Source of the DNA: Gordius sp. MW1
Taxonomy: Eukaryota; Nematomorpha; Gordioida; Gordea; Gordiidae
NCBI GenBank assembly: GCA_964036665.1
Contig: OZ038533.1
Span: 20,518,575-20,582,574 of the forward strand
Direction: 5' to 3'
DNA length: 64,000 nt
The notes below the pieces were generated by a model. It saw only the letters and a list, made by a program, of their open reading frames with translations, had not been told where the DNA came from and ran no database searches. Position numbers and translations under genes: made by a program. This document shows, one piece after another, positions 1 through 14,000 of this stretch; position 1 is the first letter of the stretch, and every line of letters starts with the position of its first letter.

Positions 1-942
1 AAATAAATTTTTGAATAAAATATCATTTTCCATAATTGAAGATAAACACATAAAGTTTAATTTAATAGATATTAAAATAAAGAAGTGCATGGATGTTGTT
101 GTAGTTACAGATAGGTAACGAGAGGAGAAACGATATTGAATCAATAACCCGGTATAATGTGGATTGTCGCAGGCCCAAGGTATACTTCAAGTCAAAATAA
201 AAGGCAACACAAAGTAGAGAAGGAGGGAGGGGGTGGGGGAGATCCAAAGGTAAACTAAACAATTTTGAGCACTGAGAGGGGTAGGGGGTAGCGCGGGGGG
301 GGGGGAGAATGAGGGAAAGGAGTTGATGACAAAAAACTATCACATAGCCGCTGCGTCCAAAAAGTGGCTATTTCCACGACCGTTTTCAATAAATATATGT
401 AGGTGCGAAACAAAGTGTTGGAAAAATAAGGGTTTGCATTGCTAGCCTCTCCACCACTGCTCCTCGTGGAGCCAAGCGAGGGCAGGATGGATGAGATGTG
501 GTGGTAAAATTAATGATGATGATGATATTTATAAATCTAGAATGTTGTTGGTAAAGCGATAAGGGTGTGTGTGAGGGGGTTAAAAATCGTCAGTAACCGT
601 TCACGTAATTATTCAGCGGATACAGGTGAGGCTAAAAATGACATTATATAAAATATAGTTATTAATGTTATAGGCTATATATAGTCTATCCTAGTTTGTA
701 AACTCCCTAGGATCAGCTAATAAATAATATATATCCTATCAATATGAACCAATAAAAAAGTCTCAAAAAATTATACTGATTTTTCATAAAATTTAAATCT
801 GAAAAGATTAAGTGTCAGACAAACATTTTGATGATCTTGACCTTAATTGAATATTAAACCAAAAGGTGCACAATTTAAACAAAATATCGATCTTCAAATT
901 TAAAATTCCAGAGTTTTAGTTAAGCGATTTGATTCGTGCCAG
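1..942. other. 3' flank of Musashi
   Basis: This presumably includes the Musashi 3' UTR. It contains a GGGGAG/GGGGGG-rich stretch at 215-310 and a possible LINE tail at 430-530. The ORF at 62-343 has no coding features and reflects the purine-rich tract. Confidence 0.4.
430..530 (+). repeat. Possible LINE 3' tail with GAT microsatellite
   Basis: CTCCACCACTGCTCCTCGTG then GGATGGATGAGATGTGG and (ATG)n at 513-526 resemble 3' tips of RTE-like LINEs. There is no further coding support. Confidence 0.3.
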
Positions 943-3900
943 TCAATGTCTCACCTCCATAGCGAAGGCCGTTGGACCGGGCGTGAAGAGGGTGGGAGTG
1001 GGCGGTGTGCCCCCCAAGGTAACAAAATTAAAATGACCCCCAGGCGCCGCCCGGTAATGAGGGTGAGAGGGATAGAGACCGTAGGCCCCGCCCCCGGGCG
1101 TTGTGGGACTGTTCAAAGCGTAGAGCGCGGAGGAAAGGGGAGCGTTGCTGATGTTGGGAGGAGCGTCATCGACGACGCTTTGGGGTGGTGACGTAGCGGG
1201 TGGAGCGTCGAGGGGGGGCACGCCCGAAAGCGTGAGATCTTCAAATGATTCAACGAGAGCGCTGGCGCCGAAGGGATGATGCTCGTAGGCGGTACCCAAG
1301 TATGACCCCACCCCTCCTCCCACCCCGGCTGGGGTCCCCAATGACAAAACTAAACACACACAAATATAAAAATAAGAACTTCCCGAATTAGGAGGTATAT
1401 AAAAGGGCAAATTGAATTGAGTTCACTTTCATAATAGTTACATTTAACTTAATTTACATGTTATGTGCCAATCCGTTGAAACATTACATTTTAATCAAAC
1501 AAGTTAAATAAATCATAGACTTTATAATATTAATGACACAATATTCAAGGATATTATTCCAACATTAGCCTAAATGGTAATATATAGGCATCTATATATA
1601 TGTAAATCAAACTGTTTTTAAATTGAGGTGAGATGCAAAAACTTTTATAACCAGTTTTATAATAATGACCAGAGTATTAATGGGAACAAATTATATTGTA
1701 TTGACAAATAATCGTGATTGGCAGCTAGCAATTTAAAATCAGTTACTAACCAAAGCTCGCTTCTTCAACAAATGATCGTACACAAAAAATAATAAAAATC
1801 AGTTTATTTTGGTTTGCCCTATTTCTATCAAGCCAAACAAGCAACTCCTTTGACACCCAGGACGAGACTATAATATAATAAAACACTAACCTTCTAATTG
1901 ACCCTGCCTCATCTACACAATATAAACTTTCAATCTTTTTTACAAACGCTTTAAATTAGAAGCACTAACGAGATCCCTATTTATACAGCTCCTTCATGGC
2001 CATAGTAGCCAGTCAGGATTGGATTCAGGGGGGGGGGGGGCATTAATGCTTTAGGGAGGGGCAAAGTGATAATTTTTTCAAAATTTAAAACTTAATTATA
2101 TTAAATTCAGACAAATTTCTGGATTTAGAGGGGGCAGCCGCCCCTCCCTGCCACCCCCTGGCTACGCCCATGAGTTCCTTCTTTGAGGGTATAATATTTA
2201 TGATTTTTATAAGTTATGTCAATCAATACGACTTGGGTTAATAAGAAAAAGTAAATATTTTATTAGAATTTCTTGCATTTGAATGGTGTAAATTTTGAAC
2301 AAAATAGGCGGCCAACTGGGCAAATATTTTGAAACATTTACTATGTATTGCTCATAGCTAAGGATTTAAATTTTTTACTAGGAAATTGATTACTTAAAGC
2401 CCATTAAAATTATTTATTCAGTAACACACTTTATTGTGAGTAAATGTATTGAAGACTTCTAGGGGAATTTAAATATTTTATTATACAATATTAAGTATGA
2501 GAGCTTGAAATTTAATAAGGTTATTCTCTCATAACTTTTAGTAGGCTATAAATCTAACTTAACTCAGGAAAAAGTGTTTTAAACAAACACTAACTCCCTC
2601 AAAACCCAAACCCATATCAAGGTTTGTACAATAAAAAGTACACAAAGTTCAAAATGGGCCACTTACTTTTAAATCATCCATCAAGTCATACATATATAAA
2701 AAAATATAAAATCCTTCATAGCTTTAATATGGTAAAACATGGGTTGTTACAAAAGTTTGATATATATAAATCTGAACAACTTCAACTTAAAGTATAATAG
2801 TAGCTACCTTATTTTAAAAAAACATTCGCAAGTATCCTTTAAATATAAGTTTATAATATGCAAAAACCATATATTGTACCATGAAATGAAAGTAAAGACT
2901 ATAATATCAAAGTAATTAAACTAAAGCTTATTTACAAAAACAAGTTAAAAAATACCATTAGCTGCAATAAAATCTCCAGGGTAGGGCTGCTGGAGAATAT
3001 TGGTTGAATAAAAACCAGGAGTGAGTACATTACTCAAACTATTCCTATGATTGAGGTAGTAACCTAAGGTCGTAATATAATCAAATTTAATGAAATCTTC
3101 TTATATATAGAAAATAAAATTAAATCATATAAATTTGATATGAAGTGGGTATATTACCGGTATCGGTTGTATAAAATTCTGAGCTTTGACGATGGTGAGG
3201 CAAAACCCGTGACATTCTATTGTAACCCAACTGATGATTTAATGTGTTACCAAAAGCAGCAAAATTGGAGTGAGTTGTGGGAAAACCTAAAAGTTTTTGT
3301 ATGAGTAATCTAAAATTTAATATACCAGTGATGGGATAACCAAATGGTGTAAAAGGAGTGGGATAACATCTACCTAACCCAAATTGTCTAGCAAAACCCT
3401 CTTGAAAAATGAAAAAAGTTAGTTTCAAAATGCATGAATATGATGATATACATACCCATTTTATTAGCATTATTGTTTACAGCTTGTAAAACTTCTTTTG
3501 GCTGAGCCTTTTTACATTCAACCTATATCATAAAAGATTGATTAAAACATAATTTATAGTGGGATACTCACCATTTTATTATTAATTTCATGGTAATGTA
3601 TTTCACAAACTTTTTCAGCCACTTCCTCGGATTCAAAAGTTATAAAACCAAAACCTAGTGCAAGTCAAATATCAGAACAATATAAGATATGACACAAAAA
3701 TAAAGACACTAAAAAGGATAATGAATAAAGTCATTAGACAAACCTCTATGTCTGTTGGTAGCTTTATCATACATAAGCATCGCATCTTCAATCTAATTAC
3801 ATTGTAAATTAGTTACTATAATCTTAAACTTACAAATCCATAATGTTCAAAATAATGTTTGATATCATCAATATTTGTGACAACAGATATTCCACCTATA

Positions 3901-4436
3901 AAAACTTTTTTTGTTTTTGTAACTATCTATATCATAATATAACAAAATCACAAATCAAAATTAAGATATTAATTAAATAATTAAAAATTGCATTTATATA
4001 TTATCTAAATATATAAATACTTTTGGTTGTCCTTTTTTAGGAAAAGCAATTTTGGGATCAATCTTAAAATTTATGATTGTGATGTTTAATTAATTTACTA
4101 TCTTATTGTCCAACTCATGATTTGATACTGCTAAGACCTTATCCACACTTTTTGGATCTAAGAAAGTTACAAATCCAAATTTTCTGGAGCGTTTTGTGGC
4201 TGGATCTTTCATTACCATACACTCCTCCAACTCCCCAAACTTAATAAAATATTCTTTGAGGGTTTCTATAAATTTTAGAGCCTAAACCTTTAAAAAATAC
4301 CAGTAGTAGTTTGCCAACTGAGCCCACCAATAAACATTTTTCTGTCAAAGATATAAATATAATTTTATTGTATAACATACCCAAATTCTGAAGCTTCATT
4401 ATGATTGTCTAAACTCTGGTCATCGGAATCACTCAT
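943..4436 (-). CDS. msi: Musashi-family RNA-binding protein, two RRMs, 12 coding exons
   Basis: Musashi proteins bind short UAG-containing motifs in mRNA and control translation in neural and stem cells. Exons (high to low): 4381-4436, 4301-4341, 4099-4265, 4021-4062, 3834-3926, 3744-3792, 3572-3654, 3456-3522, 3326-3400, 3158-3286, 2956-3063, 943-1349. Together they give 1317 nt, 438 aa plus stop, with all phases closing on GT-AG sites. RRM1 spans about residues 20-100 (RNP2 KMFIGGL at 20-26, RNP1 RKFGFVTF at 60-67). RRM2 spans about 109-185 (RNP2 KVFIGG, RNP1 RGFGFITF at 149-156, then [20 protein letters not shown], a Musashi signature). The C-terminal half is Gly/Pro/Tyr-rich and ends in [12 protein letters not shown]. 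The start is the ATG opening [14 protein letters not shown]1 RNP1 has Lys where Gly is usual. Introns of 35-90 bp dominate; the last, 1350-2955, is 1.6 kb and holds a MITE. The last exon is the least certain, as it rests on phase, acceptor and composition. Confidence 0.9.
1995..2172. mobile_element. hAT-type MITE (CATGGGCGTAGCC family), copy in Musashi intron 11
   Basis: The ends read CATGGCCATAGTAGCC and CCTGGCTACGCCCATG. The 8 bases outside each end nearly match (AGCTCCTT left, AGTTCCTT right). The interior has G-rich and C-rich runs. Confidence 0.75.
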
Positions 4437-5029
4437 TGTTGATATAATGATAGTTAATATTGCTTAAAATTAAAGCACGAATGAATAAGCATAACGATAA
4501 ATACTAGATACTATAACTAATTTCTACAAATCTAGAAACTAAAATGGATAAGGATTTTATTTATTTCATATATGTTAGATATTTATGCCTATTAACGTAT
4601 AAGGCGCGAAACGATTATATTGAAAAAAAAATTTAAAAAGACTCGAGCCAACTATCGCGCTCCAATTAGTGTATATTTGTAAATATTTAAATAAACAATC
4701 GTTTACAAAAATTAGCGATGTCGGATTATATAAATACAATCAAAAAGAAGTTTTAACGCATAATTTAAAACATTAATTTAATTAAGTAAAGCTTTATATT
4801 ATCAAAATGATTAAGGTTGATATAGTAATTTAGAAAAAAACTATACTAAAAAAATTCTTTAACAACGTTATTAATCAATAATCTTCAAATACAACTATCT
4901 TCATGTTTCATTTTATTATTAAATACATAACGTAATACTATAGGTGGTAAAAAGAACACAATTAATAAGTAAATTACATAAAATAATATATGCGCACACG
5001 ATAAATTAATGATAAATTAATAATCGATT
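4437..5029. other. Intergenic gap between WSB 3' end and Musashi start
   Basis: About 590 bp of AT-rich sequence. Musashi's promoter must lie here or upstream unless there are non-coding 5' exons. AATAAA on minus at 5029-5034 overlaps the WSB stop codon. No repeat family was recognised. Confidence 0.5.
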
Positions 5030-8000
5030 TTATTTTTGTAGCGTTAAATATTCAATATAACATAACAGCTTTTTAGGAACTAAATCTTGAAGAGCTGAAT
5101 TAATCTTGTTAGTATCTGGAACCAATGTCCGAATTCTTAAGCGGCATAGGTGGTCAAGGCGATTAGGATTTATGCAATTTTGTAAGGAGCTCCCAAGATT
5201 TGTATGCCACAGCATAAGTCTGCCAAACTTATCTCTAAACGTGTAAAAATTTTGGTTTAGACATAAAAAAAAATAGTGTAATAAGCTTATTTATTTTACC
5301 CAGTTGCTAAATAAGGGGAGCGTGTCGAAAACTTGCAGCATAAAGAACTATCGGTTATCCCGATCATGCACGGAATTTCTTTACTTAAACAGATATCCCA
5401 TATTCGCATATACCTTATAACACAGTAAATTGTTCAAAAATTAATCAATTATAAACAAATTTATGACCATAAACATAAAAGACCTTAAAAAAATAAAACA
5501 CTGAATGTATACGAGTAGTGAGTTGGTTTAATGATTCAGCAATTTAGAGTAAATTCGAGATAGCGATTAAGAGAATTAGTACCAACCCTTGCTTAATTTA
5601 ACTTTATTATTGTCGTGGAGTAGTGGTGGAGTTGAGGATCGCCATGAATCGGCAATTTGTGATCCGATATAATTATCCTCCGTCGTATATGCATTATCGA
5701 TTAATTTTTGGGTTTACTATACGCGACTATATTATGAAGAGGGGAGAGAGGGAGTGAAGGGTTACGCTTCATGATTGGTTGTTTATAAATTATCAAGGTC
5801 ACGACAACATAACCTATATTGGGTTGTCGGTAAATATCTATAATTACTACGCATACAATTGAGAAGGGGTGGGTGAATAAGATTGCGCGGCTTTAAGATA
5901 AACAAAAAAGTTATCAAAATTAAACTTTGTTACAAACATAAAAAAGTATTTTAATTTAGTTTTAAACTCGCCCTTTCAAATCATCAAAAGCGACTAAAAA
6001 ATATCAAAAGTTTTTTGCATCGACTAAATAAATTTTCTTCCACAAGATTACGCAACGCTGTCATGTTAGACGATATAGGCGCATAAAACTGAATTAAAAA
6101 ATGTAACTCATTGATCTAAACGATGAAAATTTAAGTTAATAGAGAGATCATATTTAATTTATGCATCGTTCAACCTGTTTTACAAAACAAGTTATTATTA
6201 GATTTGCACCAGGGCGATGAGGTAGCAATTAAAAAAATAAACATAAGTAACGACATGTTTCATATGAATATAAAAAATCCTGCAATCCGTTAATCTAATA
6301 TAACAAAAAAAATTTATATTAATTGCTAGGCATATGGGCTCGTTTTTTGTAAATTTTGGTGCTTCAAAAACATAATCCAATAAAATTAGGCCTCTTCAGT
6401 GAGATTTGGCCTCAATTATTCTAAGATTTATTTTAGGAGGGAGCTATCGACTTTTTAAAAACATATTTTTGAAAGATTTTCCATGAATTCCCTTCCCAAC
6501 TGCTAATGCGGGTAACGAGACGATCAAACAACTTCATAATAACCGAGTGAAAAAGATCAAACTTATACCTTACATATTATGGATAACTCAAAAGGACATC
6601 AACCACCAATAATTTAACAAATATTGTAATGTGATACATGCGTAAATTTATCACCCTTGCTATTAATTTATTTGAACTATTAAATAATAGTTTTAGAGGA
6701 TTATTAAATCGCAAAGGGTTTTGGGTGTGCAAACAAATATTCGCCCCAAAAGGGTTATCCTATTGTATTGCTACAATGTACTTAATTTTATTTTGTTAAC
6801 TTTCATTAGCCTAAAATAAATAGTGTGCAAAACAACAATTCGCAGAAAATTTATACTAATTTCCAAGATATGCTGCGTTTAATAAACATTCGTTTAGCCT
6901 ACAGTGCATTGGGCATATTTACAAAATAGTGCACATTTTTGCAAAAATAATCGAAGCCCCCCTCCCTATATAATGTTTTAAAAAAATATCAAATCAAAAC
7001 GTCAAACGGGCTCGCATTTCTTTTGCTTTCAAATTTGACATAAGCATTTTCATGTTTTAAAACGTTTTTACATAACATTTTTAAATTATTTTATACTAGT
7101 TAAAGTAGTTTGGAAATTTATTGAATCAATTTTAATTATAATATGCTTTATAATAAAAGACAAACAAAAAAATCCATTTAACAAGCTAAATTTATCCTAT
7201 TAACGTAAGTATTTGAGATAAAGCGGCCCAAACAGGCAAAAATATTTAGATGGGGTCAATATAATTATGAAAAAAGGCTTTTTATAAATTATTTGTAGCA
7301 ATAATCAGGATTAGATGCCCTCCCATCTCCTTTATCGAAAAAATACTTTATATTAATATCAAGTATATCGCCTACTCCTTATTTCAACTATACAGTTGAA
7401 AATTCATCGAAAAGGGTAAAATAAGTGTTGAGGAGTTTGTAAGGATTTAAATTTTTGGAGACTAGTGCCAGCCAAGCCATCGTTACATTCATTATCGTGA
7501 CAGCATTATTTCATTAAAAGCATACGTTTTAAGAGAACCTAATGTTAACAAATGAATCGTTGAATCAATTAGATAGAAAAAGTAAATCGATATCTGATTT
7601 TATATATATTGAAGTTAACACGAAATCGTGTATAGCTAATTAATAGTGATCTTTTTTGTTAAATTTTAAATTACTAATATCTCATCCATATATGTACATC
7701 ATCTATTATGTAGATCCCAAGTTTAAACATTTAAAAAGAGCTAGGATAAAAGCATTTGTTTTACAAGTAAAATAGATTAAATTAGTGGCTCACCTTAATC
7801 TCGTTATGGTAAATCATTCCATGAATTCAGCACATTATTAATGATAACTTCCTGGACTATCCCTAATTTGTGAATTTAAAAACATTTTTTTTATTCCAAA
7901 AGGAATATTAGTGATTTAACCCCACCGCTCTTGTACAATGAATTACGTTACAAAGGATTGACAGTAAATATGATAAAATAACCTATATTCTTGAAAATAA

Positions 8001-11000
8001 CTTTGCTTTGATTAAAAGGACTAAAAAATGTTTAATTTAAATTAAGACTCGACCCGAGCTCACCCGTCGTCTGCTACCGTGGCAAGATGGCGACCATCAG
8101 GAGAAAAGGAAACTCCTCGGACGTAATGATTGTTGGGGCCGGAAGCAAAAATTGGTCTAGGTGGGGGAAACAAATGCCTAAAAAAGTGCAAAATTGGAAT
8201 AAAAATATATCCGTAATTTAATAAATACTTTATAATATTAGAAAGATGTGTAAATCCAAAATTGGCTATCCATGCAATTGATGGGCTCAATTTTGACGAA
8301 AAATGTCCCGTTATGTCATGTAATGAAGTGTCCTGTCCAGCTTGTGCCCAAATTAATTACTTTTTTAATGTATAAATAACCCCAAAATTTGATTTTAATT
8401 GTCACTGTTATAGAAGCCCCACAAAAGACCCGATTAAATTTATCTCGGGTATTATTAACATTATTTTGGCCCATGTCAGCATTAAAGCCCCTCGAATGCC
8501 AGGTAAAATCAATAACCAATCATCAATCAATAATCGATAATCAATCGCTAATAAGAAGACACACCCAAATTTTTTGAGGGCCGTGCCCAGGTAAGGGTCC
8601 CACAGGATGGAGCAAGTGTCATAACTAGCTGTAGCTAGGAGAGCTCCGTCCATTGAAAAATCGCAATCAACCACTTCGTGCATGTGGCCAAGCAATTTTT
8701 GCAGCAATGTTTTCCCTTTCATTACCCACACGTAGGCCTGCGGTTATGAAAAATACAATTTTTAAATTCCTGAAAAGTTAAGGCTTCACACATTTATGAA
8801 TCGAAAAGTTATTTATTATTCATAGCTAATGTAACACTATTATAGTTTAATTCTTATCAATTAAGCATTTTTAATTAAGGGTGATATTTTTATTTAATAA
8901 AGCAATTTTAAAATTCCTTCGTTTTTAAACTTCAACGCAGTGGCGTAAATTCAGCGGGGGGCCGAAAAAATTTTTTTCTTTAGATCTAAAGTTTAATTTT
9001 ATAGTTGTGCTACATAACTGACCAAGTAAGACACTTATTAATTGCTATGCAATTTTAAGGAAGTAGCTCCCAATGACGCTGGGAAAAAGAAAATATGAAA
9101 TTATTTTATAATGACTTTCTTTTGTTTTATACCAGATTTTATAATTTTGATGTTGAAATAAAAATGTTATAAAATTGTTTGGAAATCCTGGCTACGCGCC
9201 TGCTTCAACGCAAGAATAACACTATTGATGCCAACTTTAAGACAGTTGGAAAGAAATTGCAAAACGTATACTAGAAGCTTAGGAAAATTATCTGGGGTAA
9301 AATTATTACAGTTTCCGATGTAACCTAGGATAATTTAAAAAACAAAATGGCATTTAAAACTCATTTACAGAGTTGTCCCGGTGAATTTCTACAAAAATTG
9401 GAGGTTCCTAATACGAATTCATATGATCTAACCCAAAAATTATTCTTAAAAACCCTAGCTTAACAATAGCTAATACACGAGATATTTAAAATCTTGTGCA
9501 AACAACTGAAGTAAGTTGTTACAGAGTTTTGAGAGTTCCTTCGAATGATTCTAACCTTGCTAGAGCCTCCCACGCAAGCCAAAAGGGTAGCGTTGGGTGA
9601 CCAAGAGATAGCCTTAACACGGGTTTGATAGGGCGAAACGTTTATACTGGTTGTCATATTGCCATCGTCTCTCATATCCCAAACCTTTAGGGTTCGGTCC
9701 AAGGAACCAGACACCAAATTTAAAGATGAATCCGGGGAAAATCTCAAGGCACGAACAGGTTCCGTATGATCAAACAAGATGGTTAGTAGATTTCCTAAAC
9801 AGCGGGCAAAATAATTATTATAGGTCTCCTAAAACCGTTAGCATAGGCAGAATACCTAAGCTAAGATAAAAATTGAAGGTATTCAGCACTTCTCAGTGTT
9901 GAATAATTAAGAATTTAAATATGTCTAAAAGTTTCAGGGTAATTTTTAATTATACACAAAAATATTTCAAAACTAATAATAAAGCAATTTGGTATCGGCA
10001 GGCCTTCAGATATAAATGTACGTATGAATGTAAACCATGAGGCGCATAATATAGGGGAAAACAAAAAAACATCCCATATAAAAAGTCATCGAAGTATGTC
10101 AATATAACACAGGATTACAAAAAATCTATCCCGCAATCAGACCTATAATTCAGCAGAGGGACAATTTTGCGTTTAACAAAAAAATATGTTTCTAGTTTTT
10201 TTTTCTTCCAAAAACCTCAAGTTCTCTTGATAAACGAGGTTAAAGTTGCAAAAAATGGCCGTTTTAACCTTTTTTGAGGTTATATCTAGACGGCATTTTT
10301 AATAATATTGCAAATTTTTAATATATTCCTATAAATTTATGTTCAATAGGTTCATTATTTTATATTATTTTGCTTTCCACTCCCGCCCCCATATCTAGCC
10401 AGGCACATAAGAAGGGGCCAGGAGTAGAGGAGAAAGAGAGTGTTGTTTTGGTAAACATCGCACCCCTAGTATATAGATGTACCCATAAATGCTTTAACAG
10501 ATTTGGCTGCTTCGACTAACCTCTCGAGCATTTTTACATGCTACTGTTAAAACTATTGCACCGAACAGCGAGCACTCATTGTGCTAAACAAGCATATTAA
10601 ACAGCTAGTGTGCGTGCTCGAGCAAAGCACATAGTTAGCTTTGCTAACGCGAGCAATTTAACAACTCTAGTGCTTAGAGTCTAAAAGATAATAAACAGTT
10701 TCCAGGATTTGAGATTTGCTATTATTTATTTATACAATTACATAAAATTATACAAGTACTACATATACAGTGTCAAATAAACCAGGCTTAGTTCTCGAGA
10801 GGAAATTCCACAGGGGAAAATTTTAATTAGCTCAGACAATTCTTGGTTGAGGAGAGTATAAAAATTACTAATTTATGGTAAAAATATATAAAATTTATCC
10901 TAAATAGCGAAAAAACCAATTGCATCCTTTTGTTAAATAAACTGGTGGCTATCGACTTTTAAAAATTTTAACCGATTTATGATAATTTTTATATCACTTA

Positions 11001-14000
11001 TTATTATCATATATTTTTTAGTAGCAAAGATAAATTAAGAGGGAAGGGGGACGAAACTCATCTATACTCCGTATAAACGTAGCATATTTGCTATGCAATT
11101 TATGGGCGAGAAAGGTGGGAAGTAGCGAGAATGGTATAAAATGCAAAATGAAGTTTTTTATTCATACAAATATTTAAAAAGTAAAATTTTTGTAAAACCT
11201 GCTATAAAACACTTATTAATACTTTTTTTATTGAGGAATAAGTTTTCTTTCATTCATTCTTATTTATCAACTTCTTAATTAATCAAAATGATGAAAGGAA
11301 CGCAAATAGAGGGTAGGACTTTGGAAAAGCCAATAGTTATCCTTTCAAAACGTCCAACTTTGAATTTAGAGTTTTTTTGATACTGTATAAATTTAAACAA
11401 TTTGGTTTAGGCGACCCATAATTTGAATTATGACTATAGACTCTATTCAAATCATGCGCATATGTATGGTATAAACAAGATATTAAACAAACGAAAAAAT
11501 TTTATAATCAGACTTTGGCCATTGGTCATTTTTTTCATTGGTCAGTAGCCAGCAGACGACCAAATACTGGCCAATAATTATAATATAGAGAATAATTTTT
11601 ATTTTAATCTCACTTTGGCCAATGATCATTTTTTTTATTGGTCAGTAGCCAGCAAACGGCCAAATAGACTATATTTAAAAAATAAATAAAAAAATTTGAT
11701 ACACTTTGGCCAATGGTCATTTTTTCCATTGGTCAGCAGCCAGGAGACGGACAAAAAGGATATGAATACAAAGAGACGAAAAAAACGGGGGAAAAATTTT
11801 GCTTCACACTTTGGCCATTGATTATTTTTTCATTAATCAGTAGCCAGGACCGGTCAAAAAACATATTAACACATAAGAGACAAAAAAAAACGGAAAAAAA
11901 ATTTCGATTCACACTTTGGCCAATGGTCATTTTTTCTATTGGTTAGCAGCCAGCCGACGGTAAAAAAGCCAATATTATCAATGGTATCAACAAGAACAAT
12001 ATATTAATTTAATAAAAAATATAAAAAAAATTTGCCCTCGCCGAGATTCGAACCCACATCAGTTGAGGCATAAATCTATGTAGGGGGGGGGGGGGGTCTA
12101 TCAGTAGAGGCATAGGATCTTGTAGGGGGCACAGGGTAATTAATTATCAATGTTGTCCAAATATAGCAATAAACGAGAAAAAAATTTGGATTTACACTTT
12201 GGCCAATGGTCATTTTTTTCATTGGTCAGTAGCTAGGACAGGGTCAAAGAGTCATATTATGAATGGTATTTACAAGAACAATATATTAATTTAAAAATAT
12301 AAGAATTTGCCCTCTCCGGGATTCGAACCCTCCAGTAGACAATTAATACAAGTTGGACGGACAACGGACGGACGGACAACGAAAAGCGAGCCCATAAATT
12401 GCATAATGGCATTTTAAGATATGTCTATTTTGCAATATAAAATTCATAACCTTCAACCAGACCCTACCGGAGTTTATAATTTTTCAACCAAAACCCGACC
12501 CGAAAGTATTTTAACATTTTTAACCCATCGCAACTTTGGTTTGTTTTTTTAATTTCGACTAAGCTTAGAGGTTGCCTAAGAAAATCAGACCAAACAAAAC
12601 CCTACCGTATTTACAAAACACTAGCTAATGATGATGGGGGCATTGCAAGGGTATTAATAAGGGTGACCCCGCGTTCGTGATGACACGCGAATTGTGAATT
12701 AGTTCGCGCGAAAATAACAAATGTATTAATTAAATAGAAGGCGTTCATAGTGAAATCGCAGACGATTATTTTCGCACGCGGCAAAAAGCGAACAAAATAA
12801 GATACAACTCATTTTGTATTTTTCGCGCTATGGTGAAAAAATTGCAATTGCATAATTATGATCTGATCAATGATATTCGGGATATACCAATGATATATGA
12901 CAAATTCCATAATGAATATAAGGATATCAACAAAAAGAATGAAGAATTTGAGAAATTAGCCCAAAAATATTTGGTCTCAAGTAATAATATTACTTTAAAA
13001 TGTTTATTATAATACTTTAGGTGAAGATATAAAAGCAAGATGGAAGAATCTGAGAGACACATATATGAAAGAGTTGAATAAGGCCAAAAATCTTAAAAGT
13101 GGAAGTGGTTTGACCACATCTTATTGGCCTTATTTTACTGTGATGGACTTTTTAAGACCTACCTTAGAACCTAGGAGTCAATGGTCTAGTCTAGATGACT
13201 CAATAATGTTTGGAGAAGATATATCATTTAACCTAGATAGCATGTGTTCTGAGGCTTCAACTTCTTACAAGGAAAATAACAAGGAAAATGGTAAATTTAT
13301 AAAGCTTATTTTAATTAATATTCATATAGAACCTCCAACTCCAATTATTGAAAAGAAGAGAAAGAAAAGTGCAGAAAACAACTTTTTGGAGAAGCTTTTG
13401 GACCTTGAAGTCAAAAAGCAGAATAAACCAGCTGTCATAGCTGTACTTGAAGAAACACTGAACAAAAGATCTGACAAGGGCAGAGAAAAATTATCTAAAA
13501 AAACAATATTGGAATGCTTAACCTTTATATCAGATGATGAATAAAAATTTTATTATATTTGTATTATACATATGTACAGAGTCAATAAAATAAATATGGG
13601 TTGAAAAGTGGAGGATATTGCATTACATGTTTTAATCAAAATATAATGTATAGTTGATATTCCTATCTTATGTGAATAGCTTATAAGAACTTCCACAGGC
13701 CAAATATCTAAATTAAGATGTGTTAAAAAATTTAAAATGCTTACCTGATAGTTATCATCAATTTTTCTTCGGGTGAAATGGAATATGCATAGTTTGTTCT
13801 CTGTGATTTTATCTTGGTAGTTATTTTTTCTAATATATAATAAAATGTTTCCTAAAAACTATAGAAAACTAATTCATTATTATACCTTGCTCATCCTAAA
13901 ATAATTGAAGAATTTCACTGGAGAGTTCAATAATTTAGGAAAAGTAGTGTGATATTCACTCTCTTTCATCCTATTTACATTGATCTTATTTACATTTCTT

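Noticed and set aside
943-1191. Plus-strand ORF opposite the Musashi last exon
   Set aside because: Antisense shadow of a GC-rich coding exon; the minus frame fits by phase and acceptor.
11713-11946. ORFs on both strands in the tandem core of HINE copy 1
   Set aside because: Translation of repeat units; the same pattern recurs at 37363-37811, 48415-48737 and 52822-53010.
12025-12062. Possible tRNA gene (T-arm-like GGTTCGAATC on minus)
   Set aside because: Only the 3' half is tRNA-like. No matching acceptor stem, D-arm or A-box, and the motif repeats within the HINE elements.
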